NCBI RefSeq assembly: GCF_001468135.1
Contig: NZ_LNYU01000009.1
Span: 1-58,784 of the forward strand
Length of the DNA: 58,784 bases
Direction of reading: 5' to 3'
DNA from: Legionella santicrucis
GTDB lineage: Bacteria; Pseudomonadota; Gammaproteobacteria; Legionellales; Legionellaceae
A model generated the notes under the pieces. It was not told the origin of the DNA, searched no databases, and saw nothing but the letters and a program-made list of their open reading frames with translations. A program made the translations under genes and the position numbers. Each line of letters opens with the position of its first letter. Position 1 is the stretch's first letter. Positions 1-8,537 of this stretch are shown here, piece after piece.

Positions 1-1
1 C

Positions 2-61
2 AAACTCATTGTTAGAGCAAACCAAATTGCTTGGCAGGAGCTCAAAAATATGACCGCTTAA
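2..61 (+). CDS. 3' end of an unidentified gene cut by the window edge
   Basis: An open frame runs from the first bases of the window to a TAA at 59-61 and encodes about 19 residues (ending QELKNMTA). It is the only frame open to the edge that finishes cleanly before the convergent dinB stop. I do not recognise the family from so short a tail; it could belong to a transposase or any other upstream gene. Coding status is inferred only from the open frame. Confidence 0.3.
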   Translation, partial: KLIVRANQIAWQELKNMTA

Positions 62-83
62 AACTGAGTGTGCGTAACATGAG

Positions 84-1187
84 TTAATTATCTAGTTCAT
101 TCTGATCTAAGTTTAATTCAAGTTGAATGCCCTCATGGATTTTCTCTTGCTTCAATTTGATTCCGATACCTAACAATCTTACTGGTATCCGTTTTCTCAA
201 AAATCCTTCGTGTATGAGTTGGCATAAACTATTTAAATCGAGTCTGTCATGCATGCATTCCACCGTGGTTTGCTGAAAATCATTAAATTTTAATTTAACA
301 AAAAGAGTGTGTATTGAAGAGGAGGCTTCCGCGCGCTTAATTCGTTCTTCAAGACGCACCATTAATTCAGGTAAAGCAGTAAAACAGGCTTCCACATCCG
401 GTAAGTCCTGTAAATAAGTTTCTTCAACACTAATGGATTTGCGAATGCGCTCAGGATTAACAGGACGCTCATCAACTCCACGTGCTAAATCATAAAGTCG
501 CTGCCCCATTACACCAAATTCATTGGATAAATACTCCATGGAATAATGGTGTAAATCACCACATGTTTTAATATTTAACGTCTTTAGTTTTTCCTCCATT
601 TTAGGGCCGACGCCAAATAATTTGCGGACCGGCAAGTCGATCATAAATGCCGCAATTTCCTCGGGCCGAATTACCTTCTGTCCATTAGGTTTATGCCAAT
701 CACTGGCAATTTTTGCCAAACTTTTGTTCGGGGCAATTCCGGCACTCGAGGTCAAGTGTCGTGTCTGATAAATTCGCGCACGTAGTTCTTGTGCCATCCA
801 CGTAGCACTTCCTTTGTAATTAGGAGAATCCGTCACATCAAGATAAGCTTCATCCAAGGATAAAGGTTCAATAAGATCGGTATATTCTTCAAACAAGGCT
901 CTGATGTACTGACTTTCATTTCGATAAACCTCCATACGCACAGGCCGCAAGACGAGATGTCGACATAATTTCAATGCCTGTGCGGTGGACATGGCTGAGC
1001 GCACACCAAATGCTCGTGCCGCATAATTGCACGTTGCAATAACTCCTCTTCGGTCAGCTGCTCCTCCTACCGCGATGGGTTTATTCGCAAGCTCAGGAAA
1101 ATCACGCATTTCGATTGCAGCATAAAAACAATCCATATCAATATGAATGATTTTTCTTATCGGATTTCTATCCTTTAGTTCATTCAT
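84..1187 (-). CDS. dinB: DNA polymerase IV (Y-family translesion polymerase DinB)
   Basis: Encodes a 367-residue Y-family polymerase that extends past damaged or mismatched template bases. The N-terminal palm carries HIDMDCFYAAIE near residue 15 and SLDEAYLDVT near residue 108, which hold the catalytic carboxylates. The helix-hairpin-helix thumb region (LFGVGPKMEEKLK) follows, then a little-finger domain. Its length matches the family. The start ATG at 1187 is preceded by a weak AAGAG. Removing the adjacent Tn3 transposon and one target copy puts this ATG 11 bases after an in-frame umuC stop, so it was probably the third gene of a umuD-umuC-dinB operon. It is now about 4.5 kb from the presumed umuD promoter, so its expression is uncertain. 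Confidence 0.93.
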   Translation of the reverse strand: MNELKDRNPIRKIIHIDMDCFYAAIEMRDFPELANKPIAVGGAADRRGVIATCNYAARAFGVRSAMSTAQALKLCRHLVLRPVRMEVYRNESQYIRALFEEYTDLIEPLSLDEAYLDVTDSPNYKGSATWMAQELRARIYQTRHLTSSAGIAPNKSLAKIASDWHKPNGQKVIRPEEIAAFMIDLPVRKLFGVGPKMEEKLKTLNIKTCGDLHHYSMEYLSNEFGVMGQRLYDLARGVDERPVNPERIRKSISVEETYLQDLPDVEACFTALPELMVRLEERIKRAEASSSIHTLFVKLKFNDFQQTTVECMHDRLDLNSLCQLIHEGFLRKRIPVRLLGIGIKLKQEKIHEGIQLELNLDQNELDN

Positions 1188-1216
1188 AATTTACTCTTTC
1201 AACACAAATGAACTTG

Positions 1217-1252
1217 GGGTTTTCCCGCATATCCAGCCCAAACTGGCAATGA
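1217..1252 (+). repeat. Left terminal inverted repeat of the Tn3-family transposon
   Basis: This 36-base end begins GGGTTTTCCCGCATATCC. It matches the reverse complement of 5691-5726 at 35 of 36 positions; the single difference is at the eighth base (C here, A at the other end). The preceding bases AACTTG (1211-1216) are the target duplication. Identity stops at 1252. Confidence 0.95.
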
Positions 1253-1388
1253 ACACTTATATCTAATGCTCATTAACTTAATGATTATTTTTTCGTGTAT
1301 TTGCTAATTTTGAAATTTAAACCCATTATAGAGAAACAAAGTTAAATTATATAACCTTGTTACTCATATCCACTTTATATTAAATTCC

Positions 1389-1712
1389 TTATAATTCAGG
1401 AGGGCGTGGCTGCTCATCTGCCGGGGGATTATGTAATCTAGTATTAGCTACTTTAAAAAAAGTATGTATTGCAGAGGCGACAGATCTTGTTTCAGAGTAA
1501 TCCGTTAATGCTGCGCGATAAGTATATAATATAGATGCTTGTGTTGTTGGAGCATCAGCGATGGCATCCTGAATAATATTTTTCATTGCAGGATCAGAGT
1601 GAGCGAGCTCTTCGAATCTGTCACTAGCTAATTTACGATTTTCTTCTGTTTGAGCTTGATCTTGGACTACTTGATATAATTGGACTAATTCATTATATAA
1701 AGCTGTTTTCAT
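1389..1712 (-). CDS. Small hydrophilic passenger protein of the transposon, function unknown
   Basis: A 107-residue soluble, probably helical protein with no signal peptide, membrane segment or motif I recognise; the C-terminus is proline-rich (PPADEQPRPPEL). It lies between the left inverted repeat and the resolvase gene, on the resolvase strand, the usual place for a passenger gene. It may be a regulator or cargo of the transposon. The region upstream holds two direct copies of ATGGTGTTAT (about 1775-1797), which may be part of its promoter or a recombinase-binding site. Confidence 0.6.
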   Translation of the reverse strand: MKTALYNELVQLYQVVQDQAQTEENRKLASDRFEELAHSDPAMKNIIQDAIADAPTTQASILYTYRAALTDYSETRSVASAIHTFFKVANTRLHNPPADEQPRPPEL

Positions 1713-1823
1713 TTACTTGACTCCAAATTTAATATGTCCATATTTTAAACTATTTGGTAAGTAAATACAATATCTATGGTGTTATCATGGTGTTATGGCT
1801 ATATTTGTAGCTCACTGTATGTT

Positions 1824-2465
1824 TTAAGCATTTTCAGAATAAGTGATTTCTTCATTTTTTACTTTGTCAATAAATGCCTTAAGTGATAAATATTTGCCAT
1901 AACCTAAGTGTGTTCCAATAATTTTTTGAATTGGTACACCAAGTTTATGAAGATGAAGAATCTTATCTTTGTCTTTATCGTACATAGATGCTTGAATAAC
2001 CCCCTTGGGCTTGCCAAGCTTGATGCCTTTGGCAACACGCGCACGTAATCCCTCTTTGGTGCGTTCGGAAATAAAATCTCTTTCTAATTCGGCAAGCGTG
2101 GAAAAAATAGTAATCAGCACTTTATTGGCCACATTGTTTTTAGCAATAGGATTTAAATCTAGGTTTTGTTTGATCAAAATTAATCTTGCCTGTTTATCTT
2201 GAGTAATCGTTTCTATTGTATCAAGCGTTTCCTTAATTGAGCGTCCAAGCCGTGATAATTCAGAAGAAATAATGACGTCACCTGGTAATAATTTATTTAA
2301 TAGCTCATCGATTCGACGATGCGCGGTGGACTTCCGTGAAGACATTTCCAGCTCTATCCATTCATCAACCATCAGTTTTTGATCAATGCAATAGCGACTG
2401 ATGCTATTTTTCTGACTATCAACACTTTGATCTTGGGTGCTCACCCGAACGTATCCATAAATCAT
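1824..2465 (-). CDS. tnpR: Serine recombinase (Tn3-type resolvase)
   Basis: Resolves the cointegrate formed during replicative transposition. The N-terminal catalytic domain starts with YGYVRVSTQDQSVDSQ, whose Ser in RVST is the expected nucleophile. ELSRLGRS near residue 70 and LAELERDFISERTKEGL carry the conserved arginines and E helix. A helix-turn-helix tail follows. I start at the ATG at 2465 (MIYGYVRVS), the family norm; an in-frame TTG at 2480 would add five residues. It is divergent from the transposase with 160 bases between them, where the res site should lie. Confidence 0.9.
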   Translation of the reverse strand: MIYGYVRVSTQDQSVDSQKNSISRYCIDQKLMVDEWIELEMSSRKSTAHRRIDELLNKLLPGDVIISSELSRLGRSIKETLDTIETITQDKQARLILIKQNLDLNPIAKNNVANKVLITIFSTLAELERDFISERTKEGLRARVAKGIKLGKPKGVIQASMYDKDKDKILHLHKLGVPIQKIIGTHLGYGKYLSLKAFIDKVKNEEITYSENA

Positions 2466-2625
2466 ATAAATTTCATCCAATTTTTTATTTCTTTTGTATT
2501 AAGGTCATTTTGACACATAACACCATAGATTTTATTATCGTTTATAATGCACCAATATGACATAGTTTCTCGCCCAATAAAACGAGCGTTAAAAGAATTA
2601 AATTTGATTTCCTGGATGTACCTTA
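2466..2625. other. Probable res recombination site and divergent promoter region
   Basis: The stretch between divergent tnpR and tnpA is AT-rich. It holds related half-sites such as TGACACATAACACCATA (about 2512-2528) and ATGCACCAATATGACATA (about 2548-2565). The first resembles, in inverted orientation, the ATGGTGTTAT repeats near 1775-1797. Tn3 resolvases bind three inverted-repeat subsites at this location. The assignment rests on position and partial symmetry only. Confidence 0.5.
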
Positions 2626-5600
2626 ATGGCAAAGCTTGAAATACTGACCCCGGCAGAACAAACTATTTTCAATGCTCCGCCAAATTTTTCCCCGTATGAA
2701 CAAAATAAATATTTTGGTTTACCACCAGAGTTAACAGCCTGGCTGGAAAGCGTGGATAGCATCATCAATAAAGCTGGATTTATTTTATTGTTTGGGTATT
2801 GCCTGGCAGGAGCGCGATTCTACCAGCCAAGACAGTTTTATGAATCTGATCTCAAGGCCATATGCCAGCAATACGGCTTTGATAGCAATGAGGTGCAACT
2901 AAAAAAATATAATCAACGGACGTTTAATTACCACAAACAGAAAATTCGTGAATATCTTGCGATAAAACCCTTTGATGAAGAGGCAAAAACATTGTTCAGG
3001 GAGAGCATCCATGATCGCGTTGCCCGTCGTTACCCACCAAGACAGATTTTACAGGATGTATTCGATCTTCTGAAAGCCAGGCGTATTGAGATCCCTCGCT
3101 ATAATCGATTTGCCTTGAGCATCACAGAGATAATCAGTGATTATGATAAACATCTGGTTTATATGATTGAGGATCAATTATCCGATGATCAAAAAATCAG
3201 TATGGATGCTCTTCTAAAAATAGAGGATGCTGATTCTTCAACCATTGCCAGACTTAAAACCATTAGTCACTCAAGAAAACCAAAGGAAATCAAGGAAAGT
3301 GTCGAGGATTATCAACTAATCCAAGGCCTATATAATAATATCATCCCCTTGCTGGACAGACTAAATCTTCACAATGATACAATCAAGCATTATGCAACCT
3401 GGGTTCGCAAGGCCAGTCTGTTTCAGATTAATCAGCTTCAGTCCGATAAACGCTATCTCCATATAATCTGTTTTCTGGTTCATCAGTATCAGTTAAGACA
3501 GGATATTTTTGCAGATATTTTACTGAACTGTGTGAAGGCAACGGAAAACGCCGCTACGAAAAATGAAAAGGAACATATCTTTAAACAAAAAGACCAGCAA
3601 AAGGAAACGCTGCAATTATTATCAGATGCAAGAATATCCTATAAGGCTCAATTGAAAAAAATTGAAAAGCTGGCAACATCACCTATATTAAGTGATTCGG
3701 AGAAGGTTCAGCAAATCAGGCAACTGCTGGAGGAATATCACCAACACCTGGAAATCCATCCACCGGAACCAAAACTGGATGAATGTACAAAACAGGCGCT
3801 CGATGAGATGAACGCACAAAACTATTACCAGATTCTGGAAGATTTATCCCTTAAATTACAGAACAGAGTGGCTGATATTTTGCGCAATATTGCATTTGAT
3901 ATTTCGGAAAATCAGGATATTCCTGCCATTTTGGTAGCTATCAAACACTATCAGGCTAAAACAGGTAACGTGGGGAAAGAGGCGCCAGTCAGCTTTTTAT
4001 CTGAAAATGAGCAGGCGGCACTCTATTCCAGTGAAGGTAAATTCAGAGTATCCCTTTATAAGGTTCTTCTGTATTTTTACACGGCAGATTCTTTAAAAGC
4101 AGGTGTTATCAGTTTGAAACCAGCCTATCGCTACCTGTCACTGGAAAATTATTTACACCCAAAAGAACATTGGCAGGCTAACAAAAACCGGCTATTGGAA
4201 GAAGCAGGGCTGATCGGTTTTGCAGACATTGATCAATTAATGGCAACCCTTCAAAAAAAGCTTCATGGGGCATATCATAAAACCAATCGCCGTATTAAGG
4301 CAGACAAAAATCCGCACATCAAATTTGATTCAAAAGGACGAATGGTTCTGGCAACACCTAAAGTCGAAAAGATAAATACGCAGTCGGTATCTTCTCTATT
4401 TGCTGATCAGAAATACACATCGGTACTGAAAATATTGAGTGATATTCAACGGTTAACTCGTTACCTTGAGTGCTTTCGCCATCATAGCGTTAAGGACAAG
4501 AGAATCTTACCCAAAACATCCATATTTTATGCGGCAATTTTAGGGATGGGATGCAATATTGGCATCAGCAAGATGGCTAATGTTTCCAAAGGGATTACGG
4601 AAGATGTCCTGGAAAACTTTGTAAACTGGCACATGAGTCTTGATAATATTAATGCAGCCAATCAATGCATTCTTGATCTGCTTGGTAAGCTATCATTAGC
4701 CAGCATCTATCAAAAAAATCCTGGTGAATTACATACATCAAGCGATGGGCGAAAAGTCAGCGTAGTTGTTGAGTCATTGAATGCTAATAAATCGTTCAAA
4801 TATTTTGGTAGTGGCTCAGGATCTTCCCTCTACAGCTTTATCGATGAACTGAATCGCCTGTTTTATACCACATCCATCAGTAGCTCCGAGCGAGAGGCAG
4901 CCTATGTCGCCGACGGGTTACTACATAACCTTTCAATAAAAAGTACCATCCATTCCACTGATACACATGGTTATTCCGAAGCAATTTTTGGAATATTGAA
5001 CATGCTGGGAATTTATTTCGCACCAAGAATTAAAGGTCTGAAGAAAGCAACCCTATACAGTTTTAACTCTAGAGGCACCTATGAAACCAAAGGGTATAAA
5101 ATACTCCCGCATCGCTATATCGACACGGATTTAATTAAAACACATTGGGATGATATTTTACGTTTGATGGTTACGATTAAACTTAAATCCACAACGGCAT
5201 CACAACTGTTCAAGCGTCTCAGTTCATATTCTAAACAGCATCCATTGTACTGTGCCATCAAGGAATTTGGACGGATCATTAAAAGTCTGTTTATTCTTCG
5301 GTATATTGATGATGTGGAATTACGGCAGGCTGTTGAAAAACAGTTAAATCGCATTGAGCTATCGAATAAATTCTCAAAAGCCATCCTGTTTGGTAACAAC
5401 CAGGAAATTCAATACAGCAGTAAAGATGAACAGGAAATGGTTGTTGGTTGCCAACGCCTAATCCAGAATGCAATTGTATTATGGAATGAGCTGTATCTTT
5501 CGCAAAAATTGGCTCTGCTGGAAGATGAAGAAAGCCGAAAGGCGCTGTTAACCATTATTCGCAATGGATCGACTTTAATCTGGCATTACGTCAATTTGCA

Positions 5601-5685
5601 TGGGGAATATGATTTTACTCAGGATATTGAAGAGCAGGATATGTTGTTCGATATAGATAAAATATTGGCACTTAAGGTCGCTTAA
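2626..5685 (+). CDS. tnpA: Tn3-family DDE transposase
   Basis: Encodes 1019 residues, the usual size for Tn3-family transposases (about 950-1000). An N-terminal DNA-binding region (about residues 1-300) begins with PAEQTIFNAPPNFSPYEQNK, followed by a long helical middle. The catalytic C-terminal half includes HTSSDGRKVSVVVESL and STDTHGYSEAIFGILNMLG, where the acidic DDE residues of this family lie. It acts on the 36-bp ends; its stop codon lies only five bases from the right inverted repeat, as in other Tn3-type elements. No frameshift or internal stop is seen. Confidence 0.95.
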   Translation: MAKLEILTPAEQTIFNAPPNFSPYEQNKYFGLPPELTAWLESVDSIINKAGFILLFGYCLAGARFYQPRQFYESDLKAICQQYGFDSNEVQLKKYNQRTFNYHKQKIREYLAIKPFDEEAKTLFRESIHDRVARRYPPRQILQDVFDLLKARRIEIPRYNRFALSITEIISDYDKHLVYMIEDQLSDDQKISMDALLKIEDADSSTIARLKTISHSRKPKEIKESVEDYQLIQGLYNNIIPLLDRLNLHNDTIKHYATWVRKASLFQINQLQSDKRYLHIICFLVHQYQLRQDIFADILLNCVKATENAATKNEKEHIFKQKDQQKETLQLLSDARISYKAQLKKIEKLATSPILSDSEKVQQIRQLLEEYHQHLEIHPPEPKLDECTKQALDEMNAQNYYQILEDLSLKLQNRVADILRNIAFDISENQDIPAILVAIKHYQAKTGNVGKEAPVSFLSENEQAALYSSEGKFRVSLYKVLLYFYTADSLKAGVISLKPAYRYLSLENYLHPKEHWQANKNRLLEEAGLIGFADIDQLMATLQKKLHGAYHKTNRRIKADKNPHIKFDSKGRMVLATPKVEKINTQSVSSLFADQKYTSVLKILSDIQRLTRYLECFRHHSVKDKRILPKTSIFYAAILGMGCNIGISKMANVSKGITEDVLENFVNWHMSLDNINAANQCILDLLGKLSLASIYQKNPGELHTSSDGRKVSVVVESLNANKSFKYFGSGSGSSLYSFIDELNRLFYTTSISSSEREAAYVADGLLHNLSIKSTIHSTDTHGYSEAIFGILNMLGIYFAPRIKGLKKATLYSFNSRGTYETKGYKILPHRYIDTDLIKTHWDDILRLMVTIKLKSTTASQLFKRLSSYSKQHPLYCAIKEFGRIIKSLFILRYIDDVELRQAVEKQLNRIELSNKFSKAILFGNNQEIQYSSKDEQEMVVGCQRLIQNAIVLWNELYLSQKLALLEDEESRKALLTIIRNGSTLIWHYVNLHGEYDFTQDIEEQDMLFDIDKILALKVA

Positions 5686-5690
5686 CTATC

Positions 5691-5726
5691 TCATTGCCAG
5701 TTTGGGCTGGATATGCGGTAAAACCC
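5691..5726 (-). repeat. Right terminal inverted repeat of the Tn3-family transposon
   Basis: Read on the minus strand this begins GGGTTTTACCGCATATCC and matches the left end at 35 of 36 positions. The target duplicate AACTTG follows at 5727-5732. The repeat is translated as the last residues of the present umuC frame (about GFYRISSPNWQ) and supplies its stop codon. Confidence 0.95.
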
Positions 5727-6977
5727 AACTTGAGGAACTTCAGACCATCGCGTGGTATAAGCAGGTGATTTAAGCTCGGCACGCATTGCCCAGGGTTTTG
5801 AATATCCTTCAGCTGCGAGTCGAATCGTGCTTCTTCCATACTTTTGATTGATATGATCAAACACACTCATCAGCTGTTCTGTATGATGTAATTGCTCATC
5901 ACTGGGCTGATGAAACATATCCAGCTGGCGAGGGTTTTTAGGAATTAAATCTTCAAGACAAACACCTGCTTTTTTATAGTAATACCCGGATTTAAAAATT
6001 CGTTGTAAGCAGTGTTTGGCAATTTTGGTAATTAGACGCAAATCATCGGTTGCATTAACAAAACGAAACTCCATGGCTTGAAAGTGTTGTGCCAAATCCT
6101 CCCGAAACCGATTGGTATGTACAAATACAAACATGCGCTGTGCCACCAAGTGCTGGTTGCGCATTTTCTCAACCGCTCGGGCACAATGACCACTCACCGA
6201 TTCGGCAATAGAAGCGTATCGGGTTTGCATCTGTCCAAAACTTTTTGACGACATGATACTTTGTTTTGGCTCAACTTCTTCTAAACCATTACAAGAAACT
6301 CCTTGAAGCTCCATGGCCGTACGCATTAACACGACATTAAAACTCCTCTTCAAAAGATGAGTATTGGTCATTGCCAAATCATAGGCAGTATGAATACCTC
6401 GCGATATTAATTTATTTTCCCATTGCCGCCCTACTCCCCATATGTCCCCTACTGATATTTGCTTTAATAATTGCTCACGATTTGACGTGATATTAAATAC
6501 AGGAATCTTAAAAACCTTTTTGCATAAATGATTGGCCACTTTAGCCAGCGTTTTGGTGGCTCCAATACCAATTGAGGTAGGTATTCCCGTATGTTTTAAA
6601 ATTTTCTTCTGTAATTCCTGGCAAAAAGTGTCATGACAATCAATCGGTAAACTTCTTAAATCAAGAAACGCTTCATCAATGGAGTAGATTTCCACGTGCG
6701 GCCAGTTTTCTTCAATAGTGCACATCACACGATGACTTATGTTGCCATAAAGTGTGTAATTTGAAGAAAAGGCTATCACTCCATGCTGCTTGCATAAATT
6801 TTTAATTTTGAAATAAGGCTCGCCCATTGCAATACCCAATGCCTTGGCTTCATTTGAGCGTGCAATGCAACAGCCATCATTATTAGACAGCACCACTATG
6901 GGAACATCTCTTAAATCAGGGCGAAATATACGTTCGCAACTGGCATAAAAGTTATTGCAATCGACAAGGGCAAACAT
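5691..6977 (-). CDS. umuC: DNA polymerase V catalytic subunit UmuC, with transposon-derived C-terminus
   Basis: A Y-family polymerase that works with processed UmuD in error-prone translesion synthesis. The palm begins MFALVDCNNFYASCERIF; YSIDEAFLDL near residue 98 and GIGATKTLAKVANHLCKK follow. I start at the ATG at 6977, the conserved family N-terminus, one base after the umuD stop; an in-frame ATG at 6992 would overlap umuD. The last 11 residues come from the Tn3 inverted repeat. Without the insertion the reading would end VPQVHLC and stop, so about seven changes or additions lie beyond the conserved TTRWSEVP. Activity is probably retained but the extreme C-terminus, which contacts the beta clamp in some homologues, is altered. 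Confidence 0.93.
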   Translation of the reverse strand: MFALVDCNNFYASCERIFRPDLRDVPIVVLSNNDGCCIARSNEAKALGIAMGEPYFKIKNLCKQHGVIAFSSNYTLYGNISHRVMCTIEENWPHVEIYSIDEAFLDLRSLPIDCHDTFCQELQKKILKHTGIPTSIGIGATKTLAKVANHLCKKVFKIPVFNITSNREQLLKQISVGDIWGVGRQWENKLISRGIHTAYDLAMTNTHLLKRSFNVVLMRTAMELQGVSCNGLEEVEPKQSIMSSKSFGQMQTRYASIAESVSGHCARAVEKMRNQHLVAQRMFVFVHTNRFREDLAQHFQAMEFRFVNATDDLRLITKIAKHCLQRIFKSGYYYKKAGVCLEDLIPKNPRQLDMFHQPSDEQLHHTEQLMSVFDHINQKYGRSTIRLAAEGYSKPWAMRAELKSPAYTTRWSEVPQVGFYRISSPNWQ

Positions 6978-6978
6978 G

Positions 6979-7485
6979 TTAGGCAAGCTCATGAAGAACT
7001 AAAGTGACCACACCCCAAATCACCATCTCACACTCTTGCGTAATATCGATGGGTTTAAATTTGGGATTAGCAGGAAGTAATTGCACCCTACCCCCTTTTT
7101 TCGAAAGACGTTTCACGGTGAGCTCGCCATTAACTGCTGCAATTACAATGCGCCCGTCAGAAGGCTCTATGCTTCTATCGACTAACAACCAATCACCTGA
7201 AAAAATTCCCGCATCCACCATAGAATCTCCCGTGGCCTGCAGAACAAATGTGGCGGAAGGATGTTTAATGAATTTGGTATTTAAATCGAGATATCCTTCG
7301 ATGTAATCATCTACAGGGGATGGGAATCCTGCTTGAACTTTACTTGCAAATATGGGCAATTGATGCGCTGTGCGATTCTTTAATTGTTCTAATTCGGCAA
7401 TTGTGGCTACCGGAAGACGAACTGCTTTGGTAGGCTCCCCTCTAGGACGCCCTGCACCTGCCCTTTTTCCGCCTCGTGGTGACAT
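6979..7485 (-). CDS. umuD: UmuD-like S24 self-cleaving protein with N-terminal extension
   Basis: A LexA/UmuD-type peptidase. The catalytic Ser lies in ATGDSMVDAGIF and the Lys in GELTVKRLS; the predicted cleavage pair is Ala-Gly in KVQAGFPSP. At 168 residues it is longer than E. coli UmuD (139). The extra N-terminus (GKRAGAGRPRGEPTKAVRLP) is basic and resembles a small DNA-binding or ribbon-like segment, so it may also act as a regulator. First gene of the ancestral umuD-umuC-dinB operon. No clear LexA box precedes it; a weak half-symmetric TACTTGTACTTA lies about 20-35 bases upstream. Confidence 0.9.
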   Translation of the reverse strand: MSPRGGKRAGAGRPRGEPTKAVRLPVATIAELEQLKNRTAHQLPIFASKVQAGFPSPVDDYIEGYLDLNTKFIKHPSATFVLQATGDSMVDAGIFSGDWLLVDRSIEPSDGRIVIAAVNGELTVKRLSKKGGRVQLLPANPKFKPIDITQECEMVIWGVVTLVLHELA

Positions 7486-7620
7486 GATGACTCTTTTTTT
7501 GATTTAAGTACAAGTATCATAGACAAGGAAAAATAAGCTGTAAATCCCACATCAAGGCCACATGAGCTGAAATCACCATTAAGTCTTCGAGAATATTAAG
7601 AAAAAATATTTTTAACTTTT

Positions 7621-8290
7621 TTATTTAGATAATAGTTCCATCGCCAAGGGATGGTCAAAGTCTGCCTTATTCATTAAATTAGTGACCCGATATCCTTCCA
7701 AATCCTCATAAGGATAAGGTTTCAAAAGTCCTATCAATTGTGCTTTATCACATTGCGTGTTATTAAGCCAAATGGCTTGAGCCTCTTCATCTAAAATAAC
7801 AGGCATCCGATGATGCACTGGCATCATTAAGGGGTTCGCATCAGTAGTAATGAGACAACAGGAATGGATTACTTCTTCTTCATGCTGCCAGGTATCCCAA
7901 AGAGCCGCAACAGCCAGTAAGTCACGATTCTTTTTTTGAAAGAAATAAGGTTGTTTAATCCCATCCTCTTGGTGCCATTCGTAAAAACCACTCATGGGCA
8001 TTAAACAGCGTTTGGATTTCATCGCTTGACGAAATGCTGGTTTTTCAAAAAGGGTTTCGGCGCGTGCATTAATGAGGCTACCTATTTTTTTTCTATCTGT
8101 TGCCCCAAGAAGGAAGAAGTCCCCAGTGCAATAACACACTTTGAATTTCATGAGCTTCGATTTCTACAAGACACACCAACTCAGCCCCTGGTGCAATATT
8201 AAATCTAGGGGTAATTTCAATCGAATTAGAAAGATGAAATTGATATTTTAACTTGTGATAAGACGCGACATAAGCAAATCGACCGCACAT
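7621..8290 (-). pseudogene. SRAP/HMCES (YedK) family abasic-site peptidase, frameshifted
   Basis: The family crosslinks to abasic sites in single-stranded DNA through Cys2. The N-terminal frame gives MCGRFAYV and LLPSW; the downstream frame gives ATDRKKIGSLINARAETL, MSGFYEWH and MPVILDEE. These join perfectly if one C is removed from the CCCC at 8103-8106 (plus strand), so the gene carries a single +1 frameshift. All family landmarks (Cys2, the Asn-Ala-Arg-Ala-Glu loop, the GFYEW motif and the HHRMP histidines) are otherwise present. The start at 8290 places Cys at position 2 as required. Recent inactivation or a sequencing error are both possible. Confidence 0.88.
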
Positions 8291-8502
8291 GTTTTCATCC
8301 ATTTAGTAAGTTTTATCAGTATAGTCCTTAATCCCGATTAATGAGAAAAGTCTCATGAACTACTCATAAAGAAAATTTATAGCGTTTGCTTGATTCAGGA
8401 AATTAAAACACAGCTCAAAAAATTTGAGTTAATGGAGGGGAAATTTTTTGCTCATTATTTACGCAAAAAATCTTCTCATCGAAGGATGATGGCAATGCCA
8501 AC

Positions 8503-8537
8503 AATAAGGAAAAACCATCCAAGTGATTTTTCTTATT
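8503..8537. terminator. Hairpin terminator candidate at the 3' end of endA
   Basis: AATAAGGAAAAA (8503-8514) pairs with TTTTTCTTATT (8527-8537) around a 12-base loop; one arm has an extra G. The hairpin overlaps the stop codon of the endonuclease gene, and a T run follows on the minus strand. A smaller symmetric TGGCAATGCCA lies just beyond. Function as an intrinsic terminator is inferred. Confidence 0.5.

Larger units (their letters stand above)
1217..5726. mobile_element. Complete Tn3-family transposon inserted at the 3' end of umuC
   Basis: A 4510-bp unit is bounded by 36-bp inverted repeats that differ at one position and flanked on both sides by the direct repeat AACTTG (1211-1216 and 5727-5732). 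It carries a 107-aa passenger gene, a serine resolvase and a 1019-residue transposase, so it looks autonomous and replicative. Its insertion moved the umuC stop codon into the right inverted repeat and separated dinB from umuC. Tn3-family elements usually make 5-bp duplications; 6 bp fits best here because it makes the two inverted repeats equal in length. Confidence 0.93.

Noticed and set aside
7486..7560. LexA-type SOS box upstream of umuD
   Set aside because: Only a weak half-symmetric TACTTGTACTTA is seen; no CTG-N10-CAG or equivalent palindrome.
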